In this document: in pieces, positions 48,836 to 59,962 of the stretch
How the letters are laid out: each line of letters starts with the position of its first letter
Position numbering within the stretch: position 1 is the stretch's first letter
DNA from: Motacilla alba alba
Taxonomy: Eukaryota; Chordata; Aves; Passeriformes; Motacillidae
DNA: 64,000 nucleotides
Direction of reading: 5' to 3'
Assembly (NCBI RefSeq): GCF_015832195.1
Contig: NC_052018.1
Span: forward strand, 63,983,666-64,047,665
Position numbers and translations under genes: made by a program
The notes under the pieces: model-generated
The model's database searches: none
Told to the model about the DNA's origin: nothing
The model's input: the letters and a program-made list of their open reading frames with translations, nothing else

Positions 48836-49500
48836 GAGGGGGCGCACGGCCGGGAGGTGCCCATGGGGTGCACCAGTGAGGGCTGTTGTGGAGGAGGGTC
48901 CCGGCAGGGTGACCCCCAGATGCAGTCGGAGCTGTGCTTGGGGCTCCCCGCCGTCCCGGAGAGGGAGTCTGGGCTGGAGCCCCTGCTCGGCCCCGACGGC
49001 CAAAGCACTCTCGTACACGCTCCCCGCTCTTCCCCGCGGCGCTGCTGGCTGAGGGAAAGCGAGCAGAGGGCAAACAGGAGCTGGGCAAAGGCGGCAGAGC
49101 CGCGGGGAGCGGGCAGCGCAGCGCCGGCCCGGGCGCGGGGCTGCCGGCCCCTCCTCAGCCCGCCCGCCACACCTTCCGTGCGGGGCTGGCACGGCTCCAT
49201 CCGGGCCCCCATCCTCCCCGACTCCGCATCTTTGCCGGCCCCGCATCCCTCCCCTCGGAGCGGGGCAAGCGGGGTAGCCTTGGACGCGGCGACCGAGAGG
49301 AGAGCGAAGTCACCCCTGCGTGCAGGAGTCGGCAGTGGGGCACCCGGACCCGCCGCCATCCCCGGCAGTGCTGCCTCGCCCCGAAGCATCTCCGTCACTC
49401 AGCCCCTTCGGTCCTGGGGACGGAGGGGCCCTTGCCTCAGCAAAAAGACTCTTTGGGGACATTTGATCCCCACTCAGACACACACAGACATTCTGGGTTC
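48836..49500. other. CpG island, right side of OLIG3 domain
   Basis: This is GC-rich, CpG-dense sequence between the TTCC and TTCCC arrays. No recognisable protein is encoded. Long frames here are extensions of repeat frames. Confidence 0.6.
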
Positions 49501-49509
49501 TGGCCCCTC

Positions 49510-49659
49510 TTCCCTTCCCTTCCCTTCCCTTCCCTTCCCTTCCCTTCCCTTCCCTTCCCTTCCCTTCCCTTCCCTTCCCTTCCCTTCCCTTCCCTTCCCT
49601 TCCCTTCCCTTCCCTTCCCTTCCCTTCCCTTCCCTTCCCTTCCCTTCCCTTCCCTTCCC
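49510..49659 (+). repeat. (TTCCC)30 polypyrimidine microsatellite
   Basis: A perfect 150-base pentanucleotide array of 30 units marks the right limit of the CpG-rich domain. The sequence after it is ordinary AT-leaning DNA. Confidence 0.97.
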
Positions 49660-50077
49660 AACTGATCAACCAACAATTGAACAACTTCGGAGACTTGCCC
49701 ATGGGGACAGAAGGGGGAACAGGGTTTTCTTTGGGAGGGTTTCCCTTCACAAACACTCATGGAAAAGAAATAAAACAGAAACTTTTAAAAAGTGGGGAGG
49801 GGAAGGTGGCTGAGGGAAAGAAATTGGAAGGGAGGAAAGATCTGATGGTGGCAGAACCTGGCAGTGTCCACCTTCTGGGCTTGTCCCTGCCTGCTGATGG
49901 AGCTGTAGGGATGGAGCACAGCATGGTTTGCTATGGTACAGCACAGCTTGACTAAGCCAGCTTCTGGGATAGATGAGAGGAGCTTGGTGTTCTCAGGAAA
50001 TTCCTTTCATTTCCACCACAAAAATGAATAATATCTGTGTGCACATTTTTAAAATACATTTATGTGTACACACACTG

Positions 50078-50162
50078 AATATAAATATAAATATAAATAT
50101 AAATATAAATATAAATATAAATATAAATATAAATATAAATATAAATATAAATATAAATATAT
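50078..50162 (+). repeat. (ATAAAT)n hexanucleotide array, about 14 units
   Basis: A perfect hexanucleotide array. The alternating Asn/Ile open frame through it is an artefact. Confidence 0.96.
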
Positions 50163-51406
50163 CAGAGGTGGATGGACAGTGCTGGTTTTCACTTGTACAT
50201 CCCCTTGCTGACCACTGGGTCCCAGCACAGCTGTGCTGTGGAGAAGGCAGGTGCTGCTCCCTGTCTTAGAGGAAAGCAACAACCCCGCCCTTCCTAGTGC
50301 TTCCTAGTTCCCATGGAGGAGGACCCCGCTGCGTTTGCCTCCTCCTCTGCCACAAATTTGAAGCTAAAATACCAGGCACTGGTATTCAAGTCTCTAAGTT
50401 GTGGGGTTCCTTTTGTCCCCACTCTCCCATCCCACCAGACCCCCACCTGACAAGTCCAACCCAGTCAGTCCCCTCATGCCTCTTCTCCAGCCACATGGAG
50501 CCAGGGAAGAGGTGGGGGTGGGCTTGTGTTTTGATTAATATGGAAATAAAATGCAGAAATAGCAGCAGTACTTAGCTTCATTGCTTCAGTTTAGAGATTT
50601 ATTGGTGAGGAGATAAACACTAGGCTGGGGGCCTTGCTCAGTAATTCACAGGTCCCATCAGTTATTACCAAATGAGCAAATCGTTTTTCTCTGAAGTCAC
50701 AGAGAGGGAAAATAAAAAGAAATGGGAAAAAGAGAGTAATCTTTTTAATAGGTTGCTACCCCTGGCCTCAGGTCCAGACCTCATCTGCCTGCCCAGCTGC
50801 CATGATTTGGGCCCTACTCTCCAAGCAAAACTTGTGAGTTTAATAAGGAGTTTATTAAGGATGTGTGTCTCTTAAAATGCTTGTGTCTTGCTCTGCCTCC
50901 CTCCTGCTTTCTTTTCTATTTTCCTACATGCTCCTGTCTAACCTTTTTAATGTTGTATTTCTATTCTCCGAAGCCCCACTTTCCCTCCTGCAGAAGCAGG
51001 CAAGCATGGGTTTGAGCTGGAAAGTGCTGTCACAAGATGACATCATGCTGCTGCCAGGGAAAACAAAAGGGCAAGATTGAGAGGCGGAAATGGGTACTTC
51101 GGGGGCACAAAACCCCTTCTCAGGACTGAAACAGAAGCAGCACTGGTAGCTAAATGGAAGCTAAATACTAAAATATAAGCAGACATTTTTCACCGAAGTT
51201 CTGTGAAATGGAAGGATTTGAGTTTGTTGCTTTGCTTTCAGTGTATCAGAGATACCTAGAGACATCCACACTGTACTGCCCAAAATTGATCCAGAACCTG
51301 CTGAACGCTCATATTTTACTGGACCAGCAGGACAGGTCAGGTGAGACATCCTAGGGCATCTCAGAGGCAGTAAATACCTATGTTGAAGTGGCTGAATTGA
51401 GCCTTA

Positions 51407-51530
51407 CAATCATAGAATGGTAGGAGAAATAAGTCGTAAAAGACCTTTTAGGCCACTGAGTCCAATCATAATTCTAACAGTGCCAAGTTCACCACGAAAC
51501 TATGTCCCCAAGCCCCACCTTACTTTATTT
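51407..51530 (-). mobile_element. CR1 LINE 3' fragment, minus orientation
   Basis: It begins with CATAGAATGG, the reverse complement of the CR1 terminus. GACCTTTTAGGCCACTGAGTCCAA, GTGCCAAGTTCACCACGAAACTATGTCCC and AAGCCCCACC then follow in the order of the CR1 tail read backward. It is short and non-coding. Confidence 0.8.
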
Positions 51531-52781
51531 TGAATAGGGAAACAGAATAAGAACAAAATGGTCTCAAAACAAAAAAATCTGCATATTGGAATCTTTGAGT
51601 AAAAAGCTACACTTAAACCAAAGAGAAAATACAAAACAAAACCACCCCAACTTTTACAGAAGGATCTTCTCCCAGCAGCTTAACCACTTTTTAAACACAA
51701 AAACTGAATTGTAGTTTAATTGTTAATAATTTTGTGCTCTCTGTTTTTTCAAATAATCCATTTGATTAAAACTATAAAAGGTTTTAGGGTCAAATGAATA
51801 AAACAAGAAGGAATTGCCAATCTTACATCACATCAGGGAGATGATACAGTTTTTGATGGAGCTGTATCCATATCTGTGCTCCCAACCAACAACTGCTTAG
51901 CATCCAAAACCTGCTGAGTTGGAGACTCTGAACTGAGGACAGCAGAAGGGTGAATGGAATTACCTGTAGCTTGTTTACCCAACAAACCTTCTATCTCATG
52001 CCTTTCATTTCTCTCTTCTGAAGTTGAAACAAACCCTTTTTGCTTGATATTATGTTGAAGTAGGCACGTAGATAAGAAACTGCAAAGAGTTAATTTTGGC
52101 TGATGAGCAAAACTTCTTAAAAATTAATGTCATTGGTGAGGCTATGCAACCAAAATCTATGCCTAGATCCCCCAAGTCTCTGAACTTGCGGTAGGTTCAG
52201 GAAAGGGTTCTATATATCCTTAGTAAAAAAAACCCCAAAACTCTAGATCAATATTTTAATTAAATATTTTTATGTTTGTTTGCTTTTTTCCAAAGTGTTG
52301 TGGCTGTTGACACATACATCTTGGCAGAGCAGCCTCAGGGGCTGGCAGATGAGCATGGGAAAAATGACAAGAAATGTGAGAATTTAGTGTTTAGGGTGAA
52401 GATGATTTGTGGAGACCCACAACTCAAAAACTAATGGATCTCTGGAAAAACAAGAGACCTGCACAGGGTCTGGTCCTGATGCCCTGTAAGCTAATAAAAG
52501 CAGGTCAGACTAAATTTTTAAGACACAGATAACAGAGTCCCCACAAAACAGGGGAGAAATGGAACTGTGGTCTCTGAATGCATTTATCACCTCCAGAAAA
52601 CCCTCTACCATGTCAGGGATGTACATGAGGGTGCAACAGTCCCTTAGTCACACCACCAGAGAAAATATTTACAAATTATTCATAAAAGGAAGTTGATTGT
52701 GTGTAATAAATAATGGATTGTGCTTTTGGAAATGCTAAATTACTTTTCTGCATACTTACTCTTTGTGAGCTTTTTTCTTTT

Positions 52782-52783
52782 AT

Positions 52784-52823
<40 letters not shown>

Positions 52824-52825
52824 GT
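52782..52825 (+). repeat. (TG)n dinucleotide repeat
   Basis: About 22 TG units with a TA and a CG interruption. Confidence 0.95.
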
Positions 52826-53966
52826 ACTTTTTTTCTTTTAAATTTATTTTGCTTTTCTTTTAATTGCTTTCTACCCAGTGGCTCTGACTATCACACACCA
52901 GGTGCTATTTTGCTGTGTTTCAGCTGTAAATTGTTAGTAATCTCTCTGAAAAACCATGAGATTTAATTTATATTTTTTAAAAAGCAGAGAAATGTTTCAC
53001 AACTAATAGAAGCTTCTTTTACAAAACCTGACCTTCAACATGAGGGAGCTGCAAGCCCTCATCCATGGGGTCAGAGGAAGAACAATCACATGACCACATG
53101 AAACATCCTCTCTCCTGACTTTTTAATTTTTGTTGATAAACAAAGACCTGTCAAGCGCCATACAGGAAGTAGACAACTAAACACACAGTTTGTCCCTTGT
53201 GCTGCCCTATCTCATGCTTTGCAGGGGAGTTGGCCACGGTGGATTTTATGGCCTGTGCTGTCGGATCTTCACACAGCAAATGAATTCTCAGGCCCTAGGA
53301 GAAAGGAAGCTTGAAACATTTACTCGGAGAGCTTCTATCCCCAGTTTCAGCACTTGGCTTGCCTCCTAAAACTGCAAGTGACAGTAATTAGTCCCAACAG
53401 TGGTGGCCATGGGTGGCATGATGATTTGCTTGAACACAATGAGAACTGAGTTTGGACACCACTCCATGTAAGTGCTGATACTTAAAGCAGGCTACAAGTA
53501 TCTCAGACACAGACCTGGCAGGGCTAGAAACCATGGAAACCATGTGTGCTCTTCCATGCAAAGGGCCAGATTGTTACCAGTGTCTGAACATCTCTGAGTC
53601 TCCTAAATTGGCAAAGGACCTAAACTAGAAGGGTCTGAAGGCTTCATTTCCATGGGAGGTGGATGCAGTAGTTTCCAGCCCTTTGTCACTGAGGTCCTGA
53701 CACATGCATGCTTGTCTTTGCAGAGAATTAGGAGAGCAGTTACTGTGGGATAGCTCTTCTGTGTCTATGGATGGGTCTAGCTGAGTCCCTGCTGCCCTGC
53801 AGGAGCAGTCTGCAGACTTCCTGTGAGCCTGTTGCATGCTGTCTGCCCTGGCTCCCCTTCTCTCAGTGTGTTTCTCTCAATGACTGATGTGACTTTGGTC
53901 TCCTGAGGTAGCCCAGCCGACCTTCAGGCATGGTCAGGTCCAACGGGCTCCATGTGTTTTGGAGGG

Positions 53967-54355
53967 TGTGTCATTATGATATTTTTTGAAAATCCCTTTG
54001 CCAGGATTTTTTCTCCTGAGAAGCCAAGAAGCCTCAGAGGAAAAGAAAAACAATAATTATCTGCGGCTGTGGAATGCAACAGGTGCATCTTTGATTGGTC
54101 CATGTGAGTTGTTTCTATTTGATGAACAATTATTGGTCCAGCTCTGTCGAGGCTCTGAGAAGTCACGAGCTTTTGTTATCATTCCATTCTATTCCTTTCT
54201 AGCCTTCTAAAGAATTCTTCTCTCTATCCTTTTAGTATAGTTTTAGTATAGCATTTTTAGTATAATATATATAAAAAAATCATAAATCAGCCTTCTGAAA
54301 CATGGAGTCAAGATTCTCGTCTCTTCCCTTGTCAGGGTTGCCTGCAAATCCCACA
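53967..54355 (+). mobile_element. Solo LTR of an endogenous retrovirus with target-site duplication
   Basis: The element starts TGTG and ends CACA, 389 bases. GAGGG directly precedes it (53962-53966) and follows it (54356-54360), a 5-bp target duplication as expected for ERVL-type insertion. The match extends to GAGGGTG if the element starts at 53969. The interior has a CCAAT-type ATTGGTCC, a TATATATAAAA stretch and a degraded polyadenylation signal. The sequence resembles an abundant passerine LTR. No internal retroviral sequence remains, implying LTR-LTR recombination. Confidence 0.85.
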
Positions 54356-54362
54356 GAGGGTG

Positions 54363-57300
54363 CTTCCTGAGCAGGCTTCAGCCCACACTAAGTCTCTGGG
54401 CCACCAGCTCCTTGTGGCCTTGAGACCATACCTGTTAGCAGTGCATGTACCCCATTTTCTTTCTCACTGAGTACCTTTGGGAGGTTTACTTGGGTTCAAT
54501 TTTGAAGCAGGACGAGGTATGCTCTGCAAAAGCACTTAAGCACAGTATTTGCAAAACTTCAGGATCTTCCGGGTTTGCTTTTCCCTTGCTGCTCCAGCAT
54601 GGTCCATTTGCCCTTTCCAGAGGTGTAGATGTTCATTCCACTACTTCATACTTCTATTACTTGTGCCAGGATATGAGCTTTTCCTTATTTGACTTAAGTG
54701 TAGCTGTGGATGCTTGCCTGCCTCACATCAGCACTCTCTTGTGTCTGTTGGTTGCTCTAGGGTTTTCCATTTCTCAGGATTCATTAAGATATCCAAGATT
54801 TCCATTCCAAGCTAGAATCATCGACTTCATCTCTCCTAGTAAATTAACCAGTGCTACGTAATGTTTTCAGGCACTGTAGCTCAATTATTTATTGAGTCAA
54901 ATTGTTACAACAGTTCCTGGCATGTTTTGGCTCCAGGCAGCTAGCACTCTCCTGAACATTTCCCAGGCATGGTTTGGGGATAGCATAGGCCAAAGGCCAA
55001 TCCCAGCAGGCAATTTGTGTTCAGCCACACTGCCTGGAAAGCAAGAATTTAATAATGTGGACACACGCCAGTCTGTGCCAGTTGGCTTCAGAGCTAGGTA
55101 ATGGTCACAGGCATGGTTTCTATAGATGTAGTTTCAGTCTTTTTCCCTTACAGAAAGCTTTTGCCCTTGTTATCATCTCTTTCTCTCCATATTACCAGGA
55201 GAATACATTTTCTCTGCGAAGTGAGATATTTATCAGAATTATTAACTGATCAAGGTCGCCAGTATTTGATTTGTTTCATTACTTTTTGGCTTCCTCTGTT
55301 AAGCTTTTCCCAGTTGTGCATGATTGGTTTATTGAACTATGAAACTATAAAGAATGGCTATTTCTACTTTTGTGCCATGTGCAGGAAATCCTTCCTCTCT
55401 TCTGGGTTTCACATGAACACGGGGCAAAAGATGCCCATGACAGCCACTTTTTCAGTTCATAAATATGACACATAGATATAAAATAGCCTTCAGTATCAGA
55501 ATTCTTTTTATATCCAGAGACAGTCCATCCTTGTCTATCATCAAATCTCCACCAAGAAAAATGAATCCACTCCCAAATTTGTAAGCTGCTAGGGAAAGCA
55601 GAGAGATTTCACTTTCTGCTATGTAGGAATCCCATACCTTTTGGGAGAAGTGGTTCCAGGCACAGGCTGAATGAGAGGCTTGGGGCTTTTCCCCTGGGAC
55701 TTGTGTCCTCTTCTTTTCCACCTGCTTAGACCGGGCAAGCTGTACTTAGTGCCCCATAGTTCACTTGTTTCAGCAAATTTCCACTTATCAATACAAAGCT
55801 ATAATCCAAAGAGAAAACTTTACTTTCCTCTTTTGTATTGTCTTTCCTAAAATGTTGCAGTGGGTTTTTTCTTCCCACTGGTGTATTTAATCAGTGTGGC
55901 AGCACGCCATCCATGATTTTGAGTCACAGCACTTTTTTTACAGTGTCTTTGTGTCCAAGGTTTCTGCCCCAAATCCTGTCTACTGACAAAGCCAGCACCA
56001 ACTAAATGCCCTGAACCAGATCAACAGTGATTGCTTCCTCACTTCTGCCCATGTGGACTTTACCCTAGATCTGGGGGGTTAACCCTATTTCCAGCAATAG
56101 CACAGAAGGACAGCTCTCCTGTAAATGCAGTATCAGCGTTTCAGTTCCTTCTCTCTTGGTCATATTAGGTCAGGCTCCTTTACCTGGCCTGTCCCCATGA
56201 AGATCCCATCATGTCCCACATCTTGCAGGACCCCACAGCCAGCAGAGGACCCTTTCTTTGACACTGTCAGGTTCAGTTGCTTGAACATCTCCTGCTCATC
56301 CCCTCACCCGACCACCAGCTCCATCCATCTCTCTCCATGGGCAGCCCTCTTCCTCCAGCTGCAGCATCTTCTATTCCAGCCTTCGCTGCTGTGGTTGTCT
56401 CACCTTGCCATTGCATCTGCCTGGCCATCTGTTGAATCATGTGCAATATAAATAACAGCTAGTGACAAATAATAGCTACAGATACCCTCCTGTAATAGTC
56501 TGGTGGTCTCACTGGACACTCGCCACTTTACAGCATCTTCTTATTTTACTTTGCAAATCACAATTATATGGCAATATTAAGGAGGGCTGTAATGTTAAAG
56601 TGGTTTGGAGTCCTTGGCCTATGTTATATAATTTTCACATTTTCCCCATAAGTGTTTGCTATTATTCAATTTCCCTTGTTCACAACTGTGATACTCTTCC
56701 CACTGGAGAGATCACAACAGGGCCTTATTCTATGCTTCAGCACAGCATTGAAGATACATCTCTGATTGTAACAGGTAAGGGAAATTCAGCTTCCAAAACC
56801 AATCACATTTAATAATTTACCTCAGAAAAATTCAGAGAAGAAGTGACACTAGTAGATTTCTCTACATCATTCTTCTCAGAGAAGAACATGTTTTAATCTA
56901 GATTATGGAGAAAGTGAAAACTTGCTTTATTGTGTTTGGTCTTTACCTCACTGAGGCCTTTAACCTGCCCACAGACACCGACTTGGTCACTGGAGAGCTG
57001 AAAACATTTTGTAGCTGATGTAGCAGCTGATGAAGCTGATGCTTCATCCAGTAAAGACACGGGCAGCTTTGCTTAGAGACAGCCTTGCAACAGGAATTTG
57101 TCCTCCATCTCACATCTTTCTGGCTACATTTGAATGCTGAAAATTAATTGCTTCAAACATAACTCTGAAGCCAGTTTATGGCACAGACAGAAGCCAAAGT
57201 AATCTTTGAACAGTTGTGATGATCCTAATGGTGAGCATAGCTGAGTGGTATTTGAAAAACTTTGCTTCTTCACTCTCATTCTCGATTCAGTTTAGGGATG

Positions 57301-59129
57301 TTCATAAAACTACTACATTTGACAAAGTGCTTGTTTTCTTCAGCTTCCTTGAACTAACAAGCTGATGACAGATTTTTTTTGGTACAGAAGGGATTGTTTG
57401 AGAAAAATGTGCCTAGGAAGCAGGCTCACTTTTTCAGCAAAGTTATTTCACTTTGTTGTGCTTATCTCTCAAGGTATGCAAGCTTCTCCAGCAAGGGGAG
57501 CTGAGGGGTGCAGCTCAGGGGAAGAAGAACAAGTCTCAGAGCTTTCCTGCTGTATAAGGGGAACTTTTAGCTCTTTCTGTTGAAAATGACCTTGCACTCA
57601 CTTGCTGAAAGTGCTTATTTCCTGCAGGTCAGAGATAGGCAGGTGTTTCCTAAACACCACATTTTATTAATGATCTGCTCCTGGCTGTGGAGCTGTGAGG
57701 ATGCTGTCTGCCCCTCCCCTTCTCAGCTCCCTCCTGTGGAGACCCTGCAGCCCACCAGCATTGGGGACTGCAGGGATTGCCTGTAAAGAGATGCTCTATG
57801 AACTCCACAACCAGAGCTGCCTGGCCAGAGCTGCAGGTGAGCCTCCCAGGGCTCTGCACTCTCTGTACCTCTGAGGAGAAGTTGGGTAGCTGTGAGGCAG
57901 CCTGCAGCCAGCAGGCTGGGGGTGTAGGAGACACCCCTAATGGCAGTGCTGACCTCAGTTCATCCTTGACCTCTGACAGGGCTTTGCAGATACACACAGG
58001 TTTGGGAGTCACGACTGATTGGTTACTCAGGTGATGTGCTCAAGTGGAACTTGGAAAGGCACAGAAAGTTTTGGTCTGGACCAAAATCCCAGTAGCAGCA
58101 GCTCCAGAATTAGGTGGTATTGATCCAAAGATGGGGGAAATGACCCCTGAAGATGCTCATTCTCCCTTCCTTCCACACCCTCCCTAACACACACAGTGTG
58201 CATACAGTGAGTTTCCCCTCCCCCTTCTCCCTAAACCTTTAGGCCAGCTCCATGCATTTGAGAATTACTGTGGACATGTTTTTTAAATTTTTTTTTCATG
58301 AAAAACAAAACCAACTAGGTTGGGTTACAACTGGTTAAATCCCTCAGGATCTCAGTAGTATTTTAAAACATATGTGAAGGGGAGGAACCATTTTTTGCAC
58401 ATCCTGAAGAATATAGCTGACATATGGACCATTCAAAGGAAATTTTTTTCAGGCCATTGGCCATGCATGAATGGCTGGGCTTATACAGTGGGGACCCAAG
58501 ATACGATGGGGATCTTCTCCCAGAAATTGGGCTTTCTGTGTAGCAAGAGCAGATCCTGTAGGTGCTAATCATGCTGCAGGCTCTCAGAGTTGGTAGCAGA
58601 GCCAGCTGGGGGGCAGGGGTGGGCTGGAGCAGCACAGTTGAAACATAGCAGGCTTTGAGGGCAAGTGCATTCCCCTATGAGCCTACCCCAGCAAAGCCTG
58701 CCCCATGTGACCCCACTTTTGCTCCTCTCCATCATCAGCTTTCTCCTAGCTGTGTTCACTGGTGCTTGCTGCTCCAAACATGACTTTACTGTGACTGGGT
58801 GCCATTGTAAGTGCCTCAGGTAGATTTAGCACCTCAATCATTTTTCCACTAAATACTTCCAAGGCCACAGAGAAACACCTTGTAAATCTTTTTACTTCCT
58901 CAGAACAAACCCCCAAAACCCTAAACCACAAAACAAAACAGAACAAAACCAACAACAAACCACAAGGAAGTTCAGGGAAATAAACCCCTAAATCGAATTT
59001 CTTGCTTTAAAAGTGCTTTACATATATCACCACCAACCAGCATGTAAATTTTAGTCAGCTACTGGACTAGTCTTTGAAAGAAGTTGAAAAATGGCCCTGC
59101 ATCCTCAAAGGACACACCTGTTATCTGAA
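54363..59129. other. Gene-free DNA
   Basis: No gene is recognised. A 138-codon ATG frame at 54445-54861 next to the solo LTR resembles nothing I know and is treated as chance. The rest is unremarkable. Confidence 0.45.
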
Positions 59130-59490
59130 ACAGTTTTTAACCAGCTTGTTAAGCAGCTTTGACAGATCAAAGACCCCAGACAATGGGCACAAACTTTAAC
59201 AATAGTTTAGCCTTGAGCAAAAGCTTCTGTCAAAGCAAGGCTTGTGCCAGTAGTATTATGGCCTGCAATTGAAAATAAATTTTACTTGAATAAGTACCTC
59301 AGCCCGATCAGAGGCACTGCCGCCAGGGAGACAAAAGCAGTTGGGGATAAGTTATTGACTCCACTGACAGCATGAATGAAGTTCATTATGCCAGCCCACT
59401 CTTGGTAAATGTGTCAGGTTTTAAACTGAATTAGGTGGCAGGTGCATGGACCATTTTCCTGCCCCCCTTGAGACAGTAGAGGGCCAGCCA
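59130..59490. promoter_or_regulatory. Candidate enhancer / boundary element right of OLIG3
   Basis: It contains AGATCAAAG (59164-59172), a strong TCF/LEF match, followed by SOX-type ACAATGG (59180-59186), a CAGGTG E-box near 59441, and ACAGTAGAGGGC (59473-59484), which fits 11 of the 12 core CTCF positions. The block is repeat-free. Roles are inferred from motifs only. Confidence 0.35.
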
Positions 59491-59894
59491 TCACCTGATT
59501 CTACAGACAAATGTTTAGATTTGGTTTTCATATCGCACAGGCACAAGTGACAGCATATTTAAATCATAAATAAGGTTTCCTGAAAGCCCTTGTCTATCCC
59601 ACTTTCTCTCTGTCCCCTGTAGCTGGCTGGCAGTGCTCCCATCTCCTTGCCTGCTGGACCCTGGAGGTGTGTGTTTGCCTCCCCTCCACTGCCCCTGCTG
59701 CAGCCCCCCTTGTGCTCCCTGTCCCTATCTGCCTTGGGGACGTGCAGGGTTTGGGCTTCCACAGGCCACCTCTGGGTCCAGTCCCAAGCCAGAGGGAAAT
59801 CCAGACAGTGCTGCTCCAGTCTGGGTGACACTGCACACAAAACATTTCCAACTTCAACAGGGTTGGATCAAGCCCTGCCATAGCTGATTTAATG

Positions 59895-59962
<68 letters not shown>

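Larger units (their letters stand above)
49660..53961. other. Gene-free DNA right of the OLIG3 domain
   Basis: Sequence returns abruptly to AT-leaning composition. No gene is recognised. It holds an (ATAAAT)n array, a CR1 fragment and a (TG)n tract, all listed separately. Confidence 0.5.

Noticed and set aside
48389..49813. A 474-codon open frame and its minus-strand partners (up to about 400 codons)
   Set aside because: They consist of TTCC and TTCCC repeats plus CpG-rich DNA. Repeat units without stop codons keep all frames open, and no domain is present.
54445..54861. A 138-codon ATG frame next to the solo LTR
   Set aside because: It has a true ATG but no recognisable domain, and its length is near what chance gives in 64 kb. 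I cannot support it as a gene.
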